35,806 bases of DNA, taken from contig JANYCX010000152.1 in the NCBI GenBank assembly GCA_025360065.1, forward strand, positions 1-35,806, written 5' to 3'. The translations under genes and the position numbers were made by a program. How positions within the stretch are numbered: position 1 is the first letter of the stretch; every line of letters starts with the position of its first letter. The DNA is from Acetobacteraceae bacterium (GTDB lineage Bacteria; Pseudomonadota; Alphaproteobacteria; Acetobacterales; Acetobacteraceae). A model generated the notes under the pieces. That model was not told where the DNA came from. It made no database searches and was given only the letters and a program-made list of their open reading frames with translations. This document shows, one piece after another, positions 25,257 through 33,819 of the stretch.

Positions 25257-26043
25257 GATGGGACAAATCGGGGTAGCCCGCTGGCCCGCAGGACGGGCAA
25301 TTCGGGTCGCGCGGCAGACGGACATTGCGGAAGCGGGTAGCAAGCGCGTCCCAGATCAGCAATCGGCCGGCCATGGTGTCGCCAATGCCGAGGATTTCCT
25401 TCAGCACCTCGGTCGTCTGCAAGGTGCCCATGACCCCGGTGACAGCGCCGAGAATGCCGGCTTCGGAACAGCTTGGCACCAAGCCGGCTGGTGGCGGCGC
25501 CGGGAACAGGCAGCGATAGCAGGGGCAGGCCGGGCCGGCATGGGGTTTGAAAACCGATAACTGGCCTTCGAAGCGCAGCACCGCGGCCGATACCAGGGTG
25601 CGGCGGCCAAGCACGCAGGCATCGGCAAGCAGAAACCGGGTCGGGAAATTATCAGTGCCATCGCAAATAATGTCGTAGTCGGCGATCAGGGCGGCGACAT
25701 TGTCGGGGCCGAGCCGCATCTGGTGGGCGTTGATGGTGACCGCCGGATTGATCGCCCGCGCGGCGGCGGCAGCTGATGCCACCTTGGGCTTGCCAAGCGA
25801 TGCGGTGGTGTGGGCGACCTGGCGCTGGAGGTTCGACAATTCCACCACATCGTCATCGACCAACCCGATCGTGCCGATGCCGGCGGCGGCAAGGTACAAC
25901 ACCATCGGGCTGCCCAACCCACCGGCGCCGACCAGCAACACTTTGGCATCCCGCAATTTCGCCTGACCGATCCCGCCGACATCAGGCAGCAGGATATGGC
26001 GGCTGTAGCGGGAAATCTCGTCTTCGGTAAAATCGAGGTTCAT
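25246..26043 (-). CDS. moeB: HesA/MoeB/ThiF family adenylyltransferase
   Basis: A 265-residue E1-like enzyme that adenylates the C-terminal Gly-Gly of a sulfur-carrier protein (MoaD or ThiS type). The start motif [19 protein letters not shown], the nucleotide loop [19 protein letters not shown] and [12 protein letters not shown] are diagnostic. Zinc ligands are CPCYRC and CPSCG, two CxxC pairs. It lacks the C-terminal rhodanese domain seen in some homologues. moeB and thiF cannot be separated by sequence alone here, so the symbol is tentative. The ATG at 26041-26043 faces the queC start with a 43-base gap. DsrE-like and SH3 genes follow. Confidence 0.88.
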   Translation of the reverse strand: MNLDFTEDEISRYSRHILLPDVGGIGQAKLRDAKVLLVGAGGLGSPMVLYLAAAGIGTIGLVDDDVVELSNLQRQVAHTTASLGKPKVASAAAAARAINPAVTINAHQMRLGPDNVAALIADYDIICDGTDNFPTRFLLADACVLGRRTLVSAAVLRFEGQLSVFKPHAGPACPCYRCLFPAPPPAGLVPSCSEAGILGAVTGVMGTLQTTEVLKEILGIGDTMAGRLLIWDALATRFRNVRLPRDPNCPSCGPAGYPDLSHHAV

Positions 26044-26086
26044 GACGCAGTGTCCGTCCGCCAAACAAATATGGCAAGATCGGGTC

Positions 26087-26794
26087 ATGATCGAAAAATC
26101 CCCCGACCACGCTTTGGTGCTACTGTCTGGTGGCCAGGATTCCGCCACCTGTCTGGCCTGGGCGCTGGATCGCTATGCCCATGTCGAAACCCTGGGTTTC
26201 GCCTATGGCCAGCGCCACGCGGTGGAACTCGCCTGCCGCCAGCCCTTGCGCGATGGCATCGCCGGGTTCGGCGACTGGGGCGGAAAGCTCGGGCCGGATC
26301 ATATGATCGATCTCGGCCAGAGCCTGGCGGCAATCGGGGCGACGGCCATGACGGCGGAGGTTGAAATCCGCTTCAACGACGATGGCCTGCCCAACACCTT
26401 CGTGCCGGGCCGTAACATCGTGTTTCTGACCTATGCGGCGGCGCTGGCCTATCGCCGAGGCTTGCGCCGCATCGTCGCCGGCATGTGCGAGACCGATTAT
26501 TCCGGCTACCCGGATTGCCGTGATGACACCATCAAGGCGCTGCAAGTCGCACTCAGCCTTGGCCTCGATCGCCGGTTGGTGCTGGAAACCCCGCTGATGT
26601 GGCGCGACAAGGCCGCGACCTGGGCGTTGGCGCAGCGCCTCGGTGGGAATGCGTTGGTCGACCTCATCATGGAACACAGCCATAGCTGCTACCTCGGCGA
26701 CCGCACCCGCCGCCACGCCTGGGGCTATGGCTGCGGGACGTGCCCGGCCTGCGATTTGCGGGCGCAAGGATGGGGACGGTGGAAAACGGGGTGA
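26087..26794 (+). CDS. queC: 7-cyano-7-deazaguanine synthase
   Basis: A 235-residue enzyme that converts 7-carboxy-7-deazaguanine to preQ0 with ATP and ammonia, for queuosine in tRNA or DNA deazaguanine modification. The PP-loop [12 protein letters not shown] and the ATP-contacting FVPGRN are present, together with [14 protein letters not shown]. The four zinc cysteines are C201, C216, C219 and C222 in the C-terminal [13 protein letters not shown]. The ATG at 26087 fits the family N-terminus better than the upstream ATG at 26042, which overlaps the divergent moeB start. Its stop is six bases from the convergent gph gene. No queD or queE lies in the window. Confidence 0.93.
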   Translation: MIEKSPDHALVLLSGGQDSATCLAWALDRYAHVETLGFAYGQRHAVELACRQPLRDGIAGFGDWGGKLGPDHMIDLGQSLAAIGATAMTAEVEIRFNDDGLPNTFVPGRNIVFLTYAAALAYRRGLRRIVAGMCETDYSGYPDCRDDTIKALQVALSLGLDRRLVLETPLMWRDKAATWALAQRLGGNALVDLIMEHSHSCYLGDRTRRHAWGYGCGTCPACDLRAQGWGRWKTG

Positions 26795-26800
26795 GGGCCG

Positions 26801-27457
26801 CTAGCCCGCCCTCAAAATCCCTGCCGCCAGATGCGCCGCCTGCGGGAAATCCTCGGCCACTGCAATTGCACCGGTCGCCATCTCAAGCGGGCCATACCCC
26901 CAGGCGGCAAAGATGCACGGCACGCCAGCGCCGAGCGCCGCCGCCACGTCGTTCTTATGATCGCCGATCATCACCGCGCGATCGACGCTGCCGCCGGCGG
27001 TCGCGAGCGTTGCCAGCAAATGGCCGGGATCGGGCTTGCGCATTGGGTAGCTGTCAGCGCCGCCGATGGCGGCAAACAGCCCGTCCAGGCCCAACGCGGC
27101 CAGCAGCGATCGCGCCGGGGCTTCGGGCTTATTGGTGCAGACTGCCAACTTCCAGCCATCGGCGTGAAGCTGGCGCAACGTGGCCTCAACCCCGGGATAG
27201 GCAACGCTCGCGCCGGCGGTATGGGCGCCGTAATCGGCCAGGAAATCGTCGAGCGCCGTCACGTCGGGCGTGCGTCCATGGGCGGCAAAGGCGCGTTCGA
27301 GCAACACTGCCGCGCCGTCGCCCACCATGGCCGCCACCGCCGCGTAGCCGAAACCCGCCAAGCCGCGTGCGGCCATCAACCGGTTTAGCGACAATTCGAG
27401 ATCCGGCACCGAGTCGACGAGCGTGCCGTCGAGGTCCAAAATCATGCAGCGCGCCAT
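26801..27457 (-). CDS. gph: Phosphoglycolate phosphatase (HAD)
   Basis: A 218-residue haloacid-dehalogenase superfamily hydrolase. Motif I is LDLDGTLVDS (nucleophile Asp and acid/base Asp), the cap domain follows, motif II is the Thr of AVCTNKPEAPA, motif III Lys is in MRKPDPGHL and motif IV is MIGDHKNDVAAA. This arrangement and length match Gph, which removes phosphate from 2-phosphoglycolate made during DNA repair or oxygenation reactions. The ATG at 27455-27457 has AAAGG six bases upstream; longer ATG starts at 27472 and 27505 lack this. It is divergent from glmU across 80 bases. Confidence 0.88.
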   Translation of the reverse strand: MARCMILDLDGTLVDSVPDLELSLNRLMAARGLAGFGYAAVAAMVGDGAAVLLERAFAAHGRTPDVTALDDFLADYGAHTAGASVAYPGVEATLRQLHADGWKLAVCTNKPEAPARSLLAALGLDGLFAAIGGADSYPMRKPDPGHLLATLATAGGSVDRAVMIGDHKNDVAAALGAGVPCIFAAWGYGPLEMATGAIAVAEDFPQAAHLAAGILRAG

Positions 27458-27498
27458 GCGAAGCCTTTCCATGCGATAAGCAACGTTCAGCCTCCCCT

Positions 27499-27528
27499 TT
27501 GACATGGTCCCGCGCGGACCGCTACTCG
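27499..27528 (+). promoter_or_regulatory. Candidate glmU promoter
   Basis: TTGACA (27499-27504) is a perfect -35 consensus. TACTCG at 27523-27528 is 18 bases away as a weak -10. The spacer holds an inverted repeat, GGTCC (27506-27510) and GGACC (27516-27520), which could be an operator. The 5' leader before the ATG at 27538 would be very short. Confidence 0.4.
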
Positions 27529-27537
27529 GATGGTATC

Positions 27538-28857
27538 ATGACAGCGACCGCCATCATCCTCGCCGCCGGTTTCGGCACCCGCATGAAGTCGGCGCTGCCC
27601 AAGGCGCTGCACCCGATTGCGGGGCGGCCAATGCTGCGCCATTTGCTGGCGAGTTGCGAGGCGGTGTTTGACCGCATCGTGGTGGTCATCGGCCCGGATA
27701 TGGACGCGGTTGCCGCTGTCGCCGCGCCGCATACCGTGGTGGTGCAGCACGAACGGCTCGGCACCGCGCATGCGGCTTTGCAGGCGGCGCAGTATTTCGG
27801 CGATGGTGAGGTCGCGGTGTTGTACGCCGACAACCCACTGATCACCCCGGCAACCCTGACCCGCTTGCTCGCCCGGCGCGCGGCCCCTGATATCGGGCTT
27901 GCATTACTGGCGATGCGCCCGGCCGATCCGGGTCGCTATGGCCGGGTGGTCGCCAATGGCGGATTGGTCGAACGGATCATCGAATGGGCAGACGCCGACA
28001 TCGTCGAGCGTGAAATCGGGCTGTGCAATGCCGGCGTGCTGTGCGGCAACGCGGCGATGATGCGGCGCTGGCTGTCAGCGGTAGGCAACGACAATGAAAA
28101 GGGTGAATTCTATCTGACCGATCTGGTCGCCCTGGCGCGCGCCGAGGGCGAACATGTTGCCGCGGTCGAAGCCCCGGAAACCGAATTGCGCGGGATCAAT
28201 TCGCGGGTCGAACTCGCCGCCGCCGAGGCGACCGTGCAGGCCTGGCTCCGCGTCGCCGCGATGGAAGCCGGCGTTACCATGACCGCGCCCGACAGCGTAT
28301 TTCTATGCAGTGACACAGTGTTCGAGCAGGATGTCAGCATCGGCCCCGATGTCGTCTTCGGCCCCGGCGTGACCGTGCGCACCGGCGCGGTGATCAAAAG
28401 CTTTTGCCATATCGAAGGTGCCGAGATCGGACCCGGTGCTATTATTGGCCCGTTCGCCCGGCTGCGGCCTGGCACCATGATCGGCGCGGAGGCCCATATC
28501 GGCAATTTCGTCGAGTTGAAAAACACCGCGTTGGGCGACGGCGCCAAGGCGAGCCATTTGTCCTATCTCGGCGATAGCGATATCGGCGCTGGCACCAATA
28601 TCGGCGCCGGCACCATTACCTGCAATTACGATGGCTACGACAAGCACCGCACCACAATCGGACAAAACGTCTTCATCGGATCGGACTCGGTGCTGGTCGC
28701 ACCGCTTACCATTGGTGATGGCGCGTTCGTGACTGCCGGCAGTGTGATCACCCGCGACGTCACCGCCGATGCGATGGCGTTCGGACGCGCGCAGCAGGTC
28801 GAAAAACCTGGACGGGCGGCGGAATTTCGTGCCCTTCATTCCAAGCAAAAGGGATAA
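27538..28857 (+). CDS. glmU: Bifunctional GlmU uridylyltransferase / acetyltransferase
   Basis: A 439-residue cytosolic enzyme making UDP-N-acetylglucosamine, precursor of peptidoglycan and LPS. The N-terminal nucleotidyltransferase has LAAGFGTRMKSALPKALHPI, with YADNPLI and GRYGRVV following. The C-terminal left-handed beta-helix (from about 250) has hexapeptide repeats such as IGPDVVFGPGVT and IGAGTNIGAGTITCNYDGY, the acetyltransferase signature. The ATG at 27538 gives the normal family N-terminus; the frame continues 5' across the divergent gph gene without coding sense. glmS begins four bases after the stop, so the two genes of the hexosamine pathway form an operon. glmM is not in the window. 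Confidence 0.96.
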   Translation: MTATAIILAAGFGTRMKSALPKALHPIAGRPMLRHLLASCEAVFDRIVVVIGPDMDAVAAVAAPHTVVVQHERLGTAHAALQAAQYFGDGEVAVLYADNPLITPATLTRLLARRAAPDIGLALLAMRPADPGRYGRVVANGGLVERIIEWADADIVEREIGLCNAGVLCGNAAMMRRWLSAVGNDNEKGEFYLTDLVALARAEGEHVAAVEAPETELRGINSRVELAAAEATVQAWLRVAAMEAGVTMTAPDSVFLCSDTVFEQDVSIGPDVVFGPGVTVRTGAVIKSFCHIEGAEIGPGAIIGPFARLRPGTMIGAEAHIGNFVELKNTALGDGAKASHLSYLGDSDIGAGTNIGAGTITCNYDGYDKHRTTIGQNVFIGSDSVLVAPLTIGDGAFVTAGSVITRDVTADAMAFGRAQQVEKPGRAAEFRALHSKQKG

Positions 28858-28861
28858 TTTC

Positions 28862-30685
28862 ATGTGCGGCATTGTCGGCGCGATTGGTGCACGTCCCGCC
28901 GCGCCTCTTATCCTGGATGCGCTCCGCCGGCTGGAATATCGCGGCTACGATAGCGCCGGGATCGCAACATTGGTCGATGGCCAAATCGATCGCCGCCGCG
29001 CTGCCGGCAAACTGCGTAATCTTGGCGATGTGTTGGACGCTGACCCACTCACCGGCACCACCGGCATTGGCCATACGCGCTGGGCCACTCACGGCGCCCC
29101 GACCGAAGCCAACGCCCACCCGCACGGCACCGCCCGCGTATCGATCGTCCATAACGGCATCATCGAAAATCACGCCGAATTGCGCGCCGAACTTGAAGCC
29201 GCCGGCCAGGTGTTCACCTCGGAAACCGACACCGAAACGGTCGCCCAATTGTTCGACCTTTATCTGGCCCAGGGCATGACCCCGATTGAGGCGGCACGCA
29301 CGGCGCTTCCTCGCCTGGAAGGGGCTTACGCGCTGGCGATGGTGTTTGCCGGCCACCCCGAACTGATGATCGGTGCCCAGCTCGGCGCGCCTTTGGCGGT
29401 CGGGTTTGGCGATGATGAAATGTTCCTCGGCAGCGACGCGCTGGCGCTCGCCCCGCTGACGCAACGGATCGCGTTTCTCAATGATGGTGATTGGAGCGTG
29501 GTGTCACGCGATGGCGCGCGCTTCTTCACCATGGACGGCGCCGAAGTGCAGCGCGAAATCCGCCGCACGGCGGTGTCTGGTGCCGCCGTCGGCAAAGGCA
29601 ATTACCGCCATTTCATGGAAAAGGAATTGCACGAACATCCCGCGGTGATCGGCGATACGTTGCGCCAGATGATCAATCCGGCGACGCGTGCGGTCGCCAT
29701 GCCAGGGCTGCCGTTTGACCCGGCCAAGCTTGCCCGCGTCAGCTTTTCCGGCTGCGGTGGGGCTTATTTCGCAGCCCTCGCCGGTCGCCACTGGATGGAA
29801 GAAATCGCGCGGATTTCCGCCGATGTCGATGTGGCGAGCGAATTGCGGTACCGCGAGCCGCCGGTGGTGCCTGACACGCTCGGTATTCTGGTGTCCCAGT
29901 CTGGTGAAACCGCCGACACCATGGCGGCTTTGCGCTACATGCAGGCGCAGAAAATGCCAGTGCTGTCGGTGGTCAACGTGGCGGAAAGCACCATGGCGCG
30001 GGCATCGGACGCGGTGATGCTGACCATCGCCGGGCCGGAAATCGCTGTTGCTTCAACCAAAGCGTTCACCGCACAATTGACGGTACTGGCCTGCATCGCC
30101 ATCGCCTTCGCCCGCCAGCGCGGCACCATCGATGCGGCGCGCGAGGCGGCGTTGACCGATGCCCTGCTGCAAATCCCGGCAGCGGCCGCGAGCGTTCTGG
30201 ACAATGCCGGCGACATTCAACGCGTCGCCCACCGCATCGCCGAGGCGCGGGACGTGCTGTATCTCGGGCGCGGCGCCAACTACGCAATCGCCTTGGAAGG
30301 CGCGCTGAAGCTCAAGGAAATCTGCTACATCCACGCCGAAGGCTATGCGGCGGGCGAAATGAAACATGGACCGATCGCGCTGATCGACAAGAACGTACCA
30401 GTCATCGCCATCGCCCCGAGCGGGCCGTTATTCGAGAAAACCGCATCGAACCTGCAGGAAGCCGCCGCGCGCGGTGGCCAGATTGTGGCGCTGACCGATG
30501 CGGCAGGGGCTGCAAAACTGCGCAGTTTCGCGGTCGAAGTTTTGGTGATGCCGACGGTCGATCCGTTTGTCGCCCCGATTCTGTATGCAATTCCGGTGCA
30601 GTTGCTGGCCTATCATGTCGCGTTGCTGAAAGGCACGGATGTCGATCAGCCGCGCAATCTGGCGAAATCTGTTACGGTTGAATAG
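28862..30685 (+). CDS. glmS: Glucosamine-6-phosphate synthase
   Basis: A 607-residue glutamine amidotransferase that turns fructose-6-phosphate and glutamine into glucosamine-6-phosphate. The catalytic Cys2 is exposed after Met removal (MCGIVGAIG); GHTRWATHG and NGIIENH are the other glutaminase-domain blocks. Two SIS domains follow, with SGCGGAYFAALAG, SQSGETADTM, SSTKAFT-like ASTKAFTAQL and the C-terminal DQPRNLAKSVTVE. Length matches E. coli (609). It is coupled to glmU. I see no glmS-type ribozyme and none is expected in this group. The stop TAG is the first three bases of repeat copy 2. Confidence 0.97.
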   Translation: MCGIVGAIGARPAAPLILDALRRLEYRGYDSAGIATLVDGQIDRRRAAGKLRNLGDVLDADPLTGTTGIGHTRWATHGAPTEANAHPHGTARVSIVHNGIIENHAELRAELEAAGQVFTSETDTETVAQLFDLYLAQGMTPIEAARTALPRLEGAYALAMVFAGHPELMIGAQLGAPLAVGFGDDEMFLGSDALALAPLTQRIAFLNDGDWSVVSRDGARFFTMDGAEVQREIRRTAVSGAAVGKGNYRHFMEKELHEHPAVIGDTLRQMINPATRAVAMPGLPFDPAKLARVSFSGCGGAYFAALAGRHWMEEIARISADVDVASELRYREPPVVPDTLGILVSQSGETADTMAALRYMQAQKMPVLSVVNVAESTMARASDAVMLTIAGPEIAVASTKAFTAQLTVLACIAIAFARQRGTIDAAREAALTDALLQIPAAAASVLDNAGDIQRVAHRIAEARDVLYLGRGANYAIALEGALKLKEICYIHAEGYAAGEMKHGPIALIDKNVPVIAIAPSGPLFEKTASNLQEAAARGGQIVALTDAAGAAKLRSFAVEVLVMPTVDPFVAPILYAIPVQLLAYHVALLKGTDVDQPRNLAKSVTVE

Positions 30686-30734
30686 AGCATCATCCGATCG
30701 GCTTGCCTATCCGATCGGATAAAGATGATCGTGA
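30683..30734. terminator. Palindromic repeat element, copy 2
   Basis: Begins TAGAGCATCATCCGAT like copy 1 and supplies the glmS stop codon. CCGATCGG (30694-30701) pairs with CCGATCGG (30711-30718) around a 9-base loop, and ATCAT (30689-30693) pairs with ATGAT (30725-30729) outside a bulge. It lies between glmS and the convergent regulator gene, so a two-way terminator role fits. Confidence 0.65.
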
Positions 30735-30741
30735 TTACAAG

Positions 30742-32133
30742 TCACCGCGAAAACCGATAAGGCGCCGCGCTCGTCGTCGTCAGCGGATCGAGTGCCAAGC
30801 GGTGCTCCAACGGCGGGAAGGCCCGGCTTTGGCAATCGGGCCGATCGCATAACCTGCACGATAATCCGATGCCAACGACCGCGCGTTCGATTTCGACGGC
30901 ATCGGCATAGACCATTTGTCCGGCATGGCTGACATCGCAGCCCATGGCGACGACATGCACCGGCGCGGGTTCGCCCCACGCTGCCGATGACGCAATGACC
31001 GCGCGGGCAAAGCACAAAAACGTTGCACCATCGGGCAGCCGCGCCACCTGCACCCGCATACTGCCCGGGGTGGCAAAGGCAGTGTGCACCACCCAACGCG
31101 GACACGACCCGCCATAGCGGGCGAAAGGGAAGGCGGCAGCGGAAAATCGTTTCGTTACATTGCCGGCGGGATCGACGCGGAGAAAGAAGAATGGCACCCC
31201 GCGCGCACCGGGACGTTGCAAACTTGCCAGACGCTGGCAAGATTGTTCAAAGCTAACCCCAAAGCGATCGGCCAGCGCATCGACATCGTGGCGCAGCGCG
31301 CCTGCCGCGTCGAGGAACGGGACATAGGGCATCAGCAACGCGCCGGCAAGGTAGTTGAGCAATCCGATGCGGATCAGCCCGGCAGCTTCGGGGGACGACG
31401 GCTCGGCGAGGGTAATTTCGGCTTCGACCAGACCGCGCAGTTCCAGCAACGATAATTGGAACGCCATATGAAAGCCCCGACTTTCGCGCGGCAAACGTTC
31501 CGATAGCAGCAATTGTCGCGCTGGTGCGTCGTATCGTCGCAACGCGCCGTCAATCGGGGCGACCCGCACGTTCAGTTCATGTTTACGACGCAAGCGTTCG
31601 GCAATGGCGTGGTTGAGTTCGGACGGGGCGGCATTCAGTTCTGCCCCCAGCGCCTCGGCACCCGCTTCCAGGGCGGGGAAATAATTGGCGCGCTCGTTGA
31701 AGTAATCGCGGGCTTCCTCGGTTGGCAGCAGCACGACGCGGCCGCTGGGGAGTGCGATGCCGCTCGAATCCTCCCGCGCGACGCGCCAGGCGCGATACAA
31801 AGCCAGCACAGCGCGGGCCGCCGCCGGGCTGCTGGCGGCGAGCGCGCTTGCTTCCGCATCCGGCACCGGATCACCTGACAGCATCGGATCGGCAAAGATT
31901 TCCCGCAGCTGGGTTTCGAGCTGGCGTTCGGCGGTTCCCGACAAAGCCGCGAGATCAACCTGCAAGACCTCGGTAAGCTTGATCAGTAGGCTCGCCGACA
32001 GCGCGCGTTGGTCGTGTTCGATGAGGTTCAGATAGCTCGCCGAAATGCCCAGCCTTGTGGCCAAAGCCGCCTGGGTGATGCGTTGTTCGAGCCGCAAACG
32101 GCGGATTGTGCGACCGATCAGGGGCTTGGCCAT
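30742..32133 (-). CDS. Xre/RamB-like regulator of short-chain acyl metabolism
   Basis: A 463-residue regulator. The N-terminal Xre-type HTH is at about residues 8-62 (ITQAALATRLGISASYLNLI). A central IrrE/ImmA-like region follows, but its metal site is lost: the HExxH position reads GFHMAFQLSLLE. The C-terminal region has a CxxCxxxxC cluster, CRLCDRPDC, followed by SRAFPPLEHRL, as in the MccR/ScfR/RamB family. In actinobacteria RamB controls aceA and aceB in response to acetate-like compounds, and MccR-type proteins sense acyl-CoAs. Here it lies divergent from isocitrate lyase, 140 bases apart, so control of aceA is a strong inference. Four TTTAC repeats at its start codon suggest autoregulation. 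Confidence 0.9.
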   Translation of the reverse strand: MAKPLIGRTIRRLRLEQRITQAALATRLGISASYLNLIEHDQRALSASLLIKLTEVLQVDLAALSGTAERQLETQLREIFADPMLSGDPVPDAEASALAASSPAAARAVLALYRAWRVAREDSSGIALPSGRVVLLPTEEARDYFNERANYFPALEAGAEALGAELNAAPSELNHAIAERLRRKHELNVRVAPIDGALRRYDAPARQLLLSERLPRESRGFHMAFQLSLLELRGLVEAEITLAEPSSPEAAGLIRIGLLNYLAGALLMPYVPFLDAAGALRHDVDALADRFGVSFEQSCQRLASLQRPGARGVPFFFLRVDPAGNVTKRFSAAAFPFARYGGSCPRWVVHTAFATPGSMRVQVARLPDGATFLCFARAVIASSAAWGEPAPVHVVAMGCDVSHAGQMVYADAVEIERAVVGIGLSCRLCDRPDCQSRAFPPLEHRLALDPLTTTSAAPYRFSR

Positions 32134-32135
32134 GA

Positions 32136-32165
32136 TTTACAGCCTTTACTGATTTACAAGTTTAC
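32136..32165. promoter_or_regulatory. Four TTTAC direct repeats: probable operator
   Basis: TTTAC occurs at 32136, 32145, 32153 and 32161, i.e. with 9-, 8- and 8-base spacing. The first copy lies two bases upstream of the regulator start codon, over its ribosome-binding region. A regular array like this is unlikely to be chance and fits cooperative binding by the Xre-type protein next to it. Confidence 0.55.
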
Positions 32166-32230
32166 AGGTTAAGAAAATTACTTAATTGCGCGTCTGAACG
32201 TATTTTCCCGATTTCCTTCGCAGATGCAAT

Positions 32231-32243
32231 GTGAATAATTCAC
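32231..32243. promoter_or_regulatory. Palindrome upstream of aceA
   Basis: GTGAATAATTCAC has perfect 6-base arms around one central A, about 30 bases upstream of the aceA start. It is placed where an operator or a promoter element overlapping AATAATT could act. It differs from the TTTAC repeats, so it may be the site of a second factor. Confidence 0.4.
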
Positions 32244-32273
32244 TTCATCGACCCTGACGATTTGGAGCCCATG

Positions 32274-33698
32274 ATGACCAAGACCCCGACCCCGAATTTC
32301 GCCCCCGACGGCATGAACAGTGGCCCCGCGTTTGACGCCGAGCGCTTCAACGGCATCGTCCGTGATTATACCCCGGCCGACGTTGCGCGCCTTGCCGGAT
32401 CATTCCGGGTCAAGCACACGATGGCCGATATGGGCGCCCGCCGCCTGTGGTCGCTGCTGAAGTCCGAGCCGTTTGTCCCGACGCTTGGTGCGCTCACCGG
32501 CAATCAGGCGGTCCAGCAGGTCAAAGCCGGGCTGAAGGCGATTTATTTGTCCGGCTGGCAGGTGGCCGCTGACGCCAACACCGCGGGGCAAATGTATCCC
32601 GACCAGTCGCTTTACCCGGTTGATTCGGTGCCAAACGTGGTCAAGCGCATCAACGCCGCACTGCGCCGTTGCGACCAGATCGCCACCATGGAAGGCGACC
32701 AGTCCATGCATTGGATGGCGCCGATCGTGGCCGATGCCGAAGCCGGCTTTGGCGGCGCGCTGAACGCCTACGAGTTGATGCGGTCGATGATCGAAGCCGG
32801 CGCCGCGGGCGTCCATTTCGAAGACCAGTTGGCCAGCGAAAAGAAATGCGGCCATCTCGGCGGCAAGGTGCTGGTGCCGATCAGCCAGCATATCCGCACC
32901 CTGAACGCGGCCCGTCTCGCGGCTGACGTCGAAGGCGTGCCGACGGTGCTGCTGTGCCGCACCGACAGCCAGTCCGCCCAGCTGCTGACAGCAGATGTGG
33001 ACGAACGCGACCGTCCGTTCATCAGCGACGAACGCACCCCGGAAGGCTTCTTCCGCATCAAGCCGGGCGTTGGTGTCGATTACGCGATTGCCCGGTCGAT
33101 CGCCTACGCGCCGTATGCCGACCTGCTGTGGTGGGAAACGTCGGACCCCAACCTCGCCGACGCCGAGCGTTTCGCCAACGAAATGCACAAGAAATATCCC
33201 GGCAAGATGCTGGCGTACAACTGCTCCCCCAGCTTCAACTGGCAGAAGAAGCTGCCGCCGAAGGACATTGCGAACTTCCAGCGCGCCATTGGGGCAATGG
33301 GCTACAAGTTCCAGTTCGTAACGTTGGCGGGCTTCCACAGCCTGAACCATTCCATGTTCAAGCTGGCGCTGGGCTACAAAGATCGCGGCATGGAAGCCTA
33401 TTCGGAACTGCAACAGGCCGAATTCGCGTCCGAGCCCGATGGCTACACCGCGACGCGCCATCAGCGCGAAGTGGGGGTGAGCTACTTCGATGCCGTCGCC
33501 ATGGCGGTGTCAGGTGGCAAGGCGAGCACCACCGCCTTTGCTGGCAGCACCGAAGCTGACCAGTTCCACGACCATGATGATCATGCCCCGGCAGCTGTGG
33601 CCCCTGCCCCGGCACCAGTGGCGCAAGTCAAGCATGATCACGATGATGGCCTTGTGCATGGCCATGCCTGGGCGTCCAACGCGCCGTCCTGGAAATAA
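32274..33698 (+). CDS. aceA: Isocitrate lyase with unusual His/Asp C-terminal tail
   Basis: Splits isocitrate to glyoxylate and succinate, the first step of the glyoxylate shunt. The catalytic KKCGH signature is at 190-194 in [21 protein letters not shown] (153-161), the ALTGNQAV block and NCSPSFNW also match the family. The ordinary end of the enzyme is STEADQF (about 425-431). A 43-residue tail (432-474) follows, with HDHDDH, an [13 protein letters not shown] linker, HDHDD and VHGHAW, which I do not expect in the family. GGAG lies six bases before the ATG at 32274; ATG 32271 and TTG 32262 have worse spacing. It is divergent from the Xre/RamB-like regulator and ends at a strong terminator. 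Confidence 0.95.
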   Translation: MTKTPTPNFAPDGMNSGPAFDAERFNGIVRDYTPADVARLAGSFRVKHTMADMGARRLWSLLKSEPFVPTLGALTGNQAVQQVKAGLKAIYLSGWQVAADANTAGQMYPDQSLYPVDSVPNVVKRINAALRRCDQIATMEGDQSMHWMAPIVADAEAGFGGALNAYELMRSMIEAGAAGVHFEDQLASEKKCGHLGGKVLVPISQHIRTLNAARLAADVEGVPTVLLCRTDSQSAQLLTADVDERDRPFISDERTPEGFFRIKPGVGVDYAIARSIAYAPYADLLWWETSDPNLADAERFANEMHKKYPGKMLAYNCSPSFNWQKKLPPKDIANFQRAIGAMGYKFQFVTLAGFHSLNHSMFKLALGYKDRGMEAYSELQQAEFASEPDGYTATRHQREVGVSYFDAVAMAVSGGKASTTAFAGSTEADQFHDHDDHAPAAVAPAPAPVAQVKHDHDDGLVHGHAWASNAPSWK

Positions 33699-33753
33699 GA
33701 ATAGAGAGGGAACGTCCTGAGCTTGGCGGTGGGCAATATCCCATCGCTGGTGG

Positions 33754-33809
33754 CCCGCCCGGTCTGCTGTCCCGTCCCCCGTGACAGCAGGCCGGGCGGG
33801 TTTTTCTTT
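33754..33809 (+). terminator. Strong rho-independent terminator after aceA
   Basis: An 18-pair stem (33754-33771 with 33783-33800, one G-T pair) of GC-rich sequence around an 11-base loop is followed directly by TTTTTCTTT. This is the clearest intrinsic terminator in the window. It also lies just past the 3' end of the minus-strand gene. Confidence 0.93.
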
Positions 33810-33819
33810 GCCCGGCGGA

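Noticed and set aside
28862..30685. glmS ribozyme or riboswitch upstream of glmS
   Set aside because: Only four bases separate glmU and glmS, leaving no room for it, and this ribozyme is known mainly from Gram-positive bacteria.
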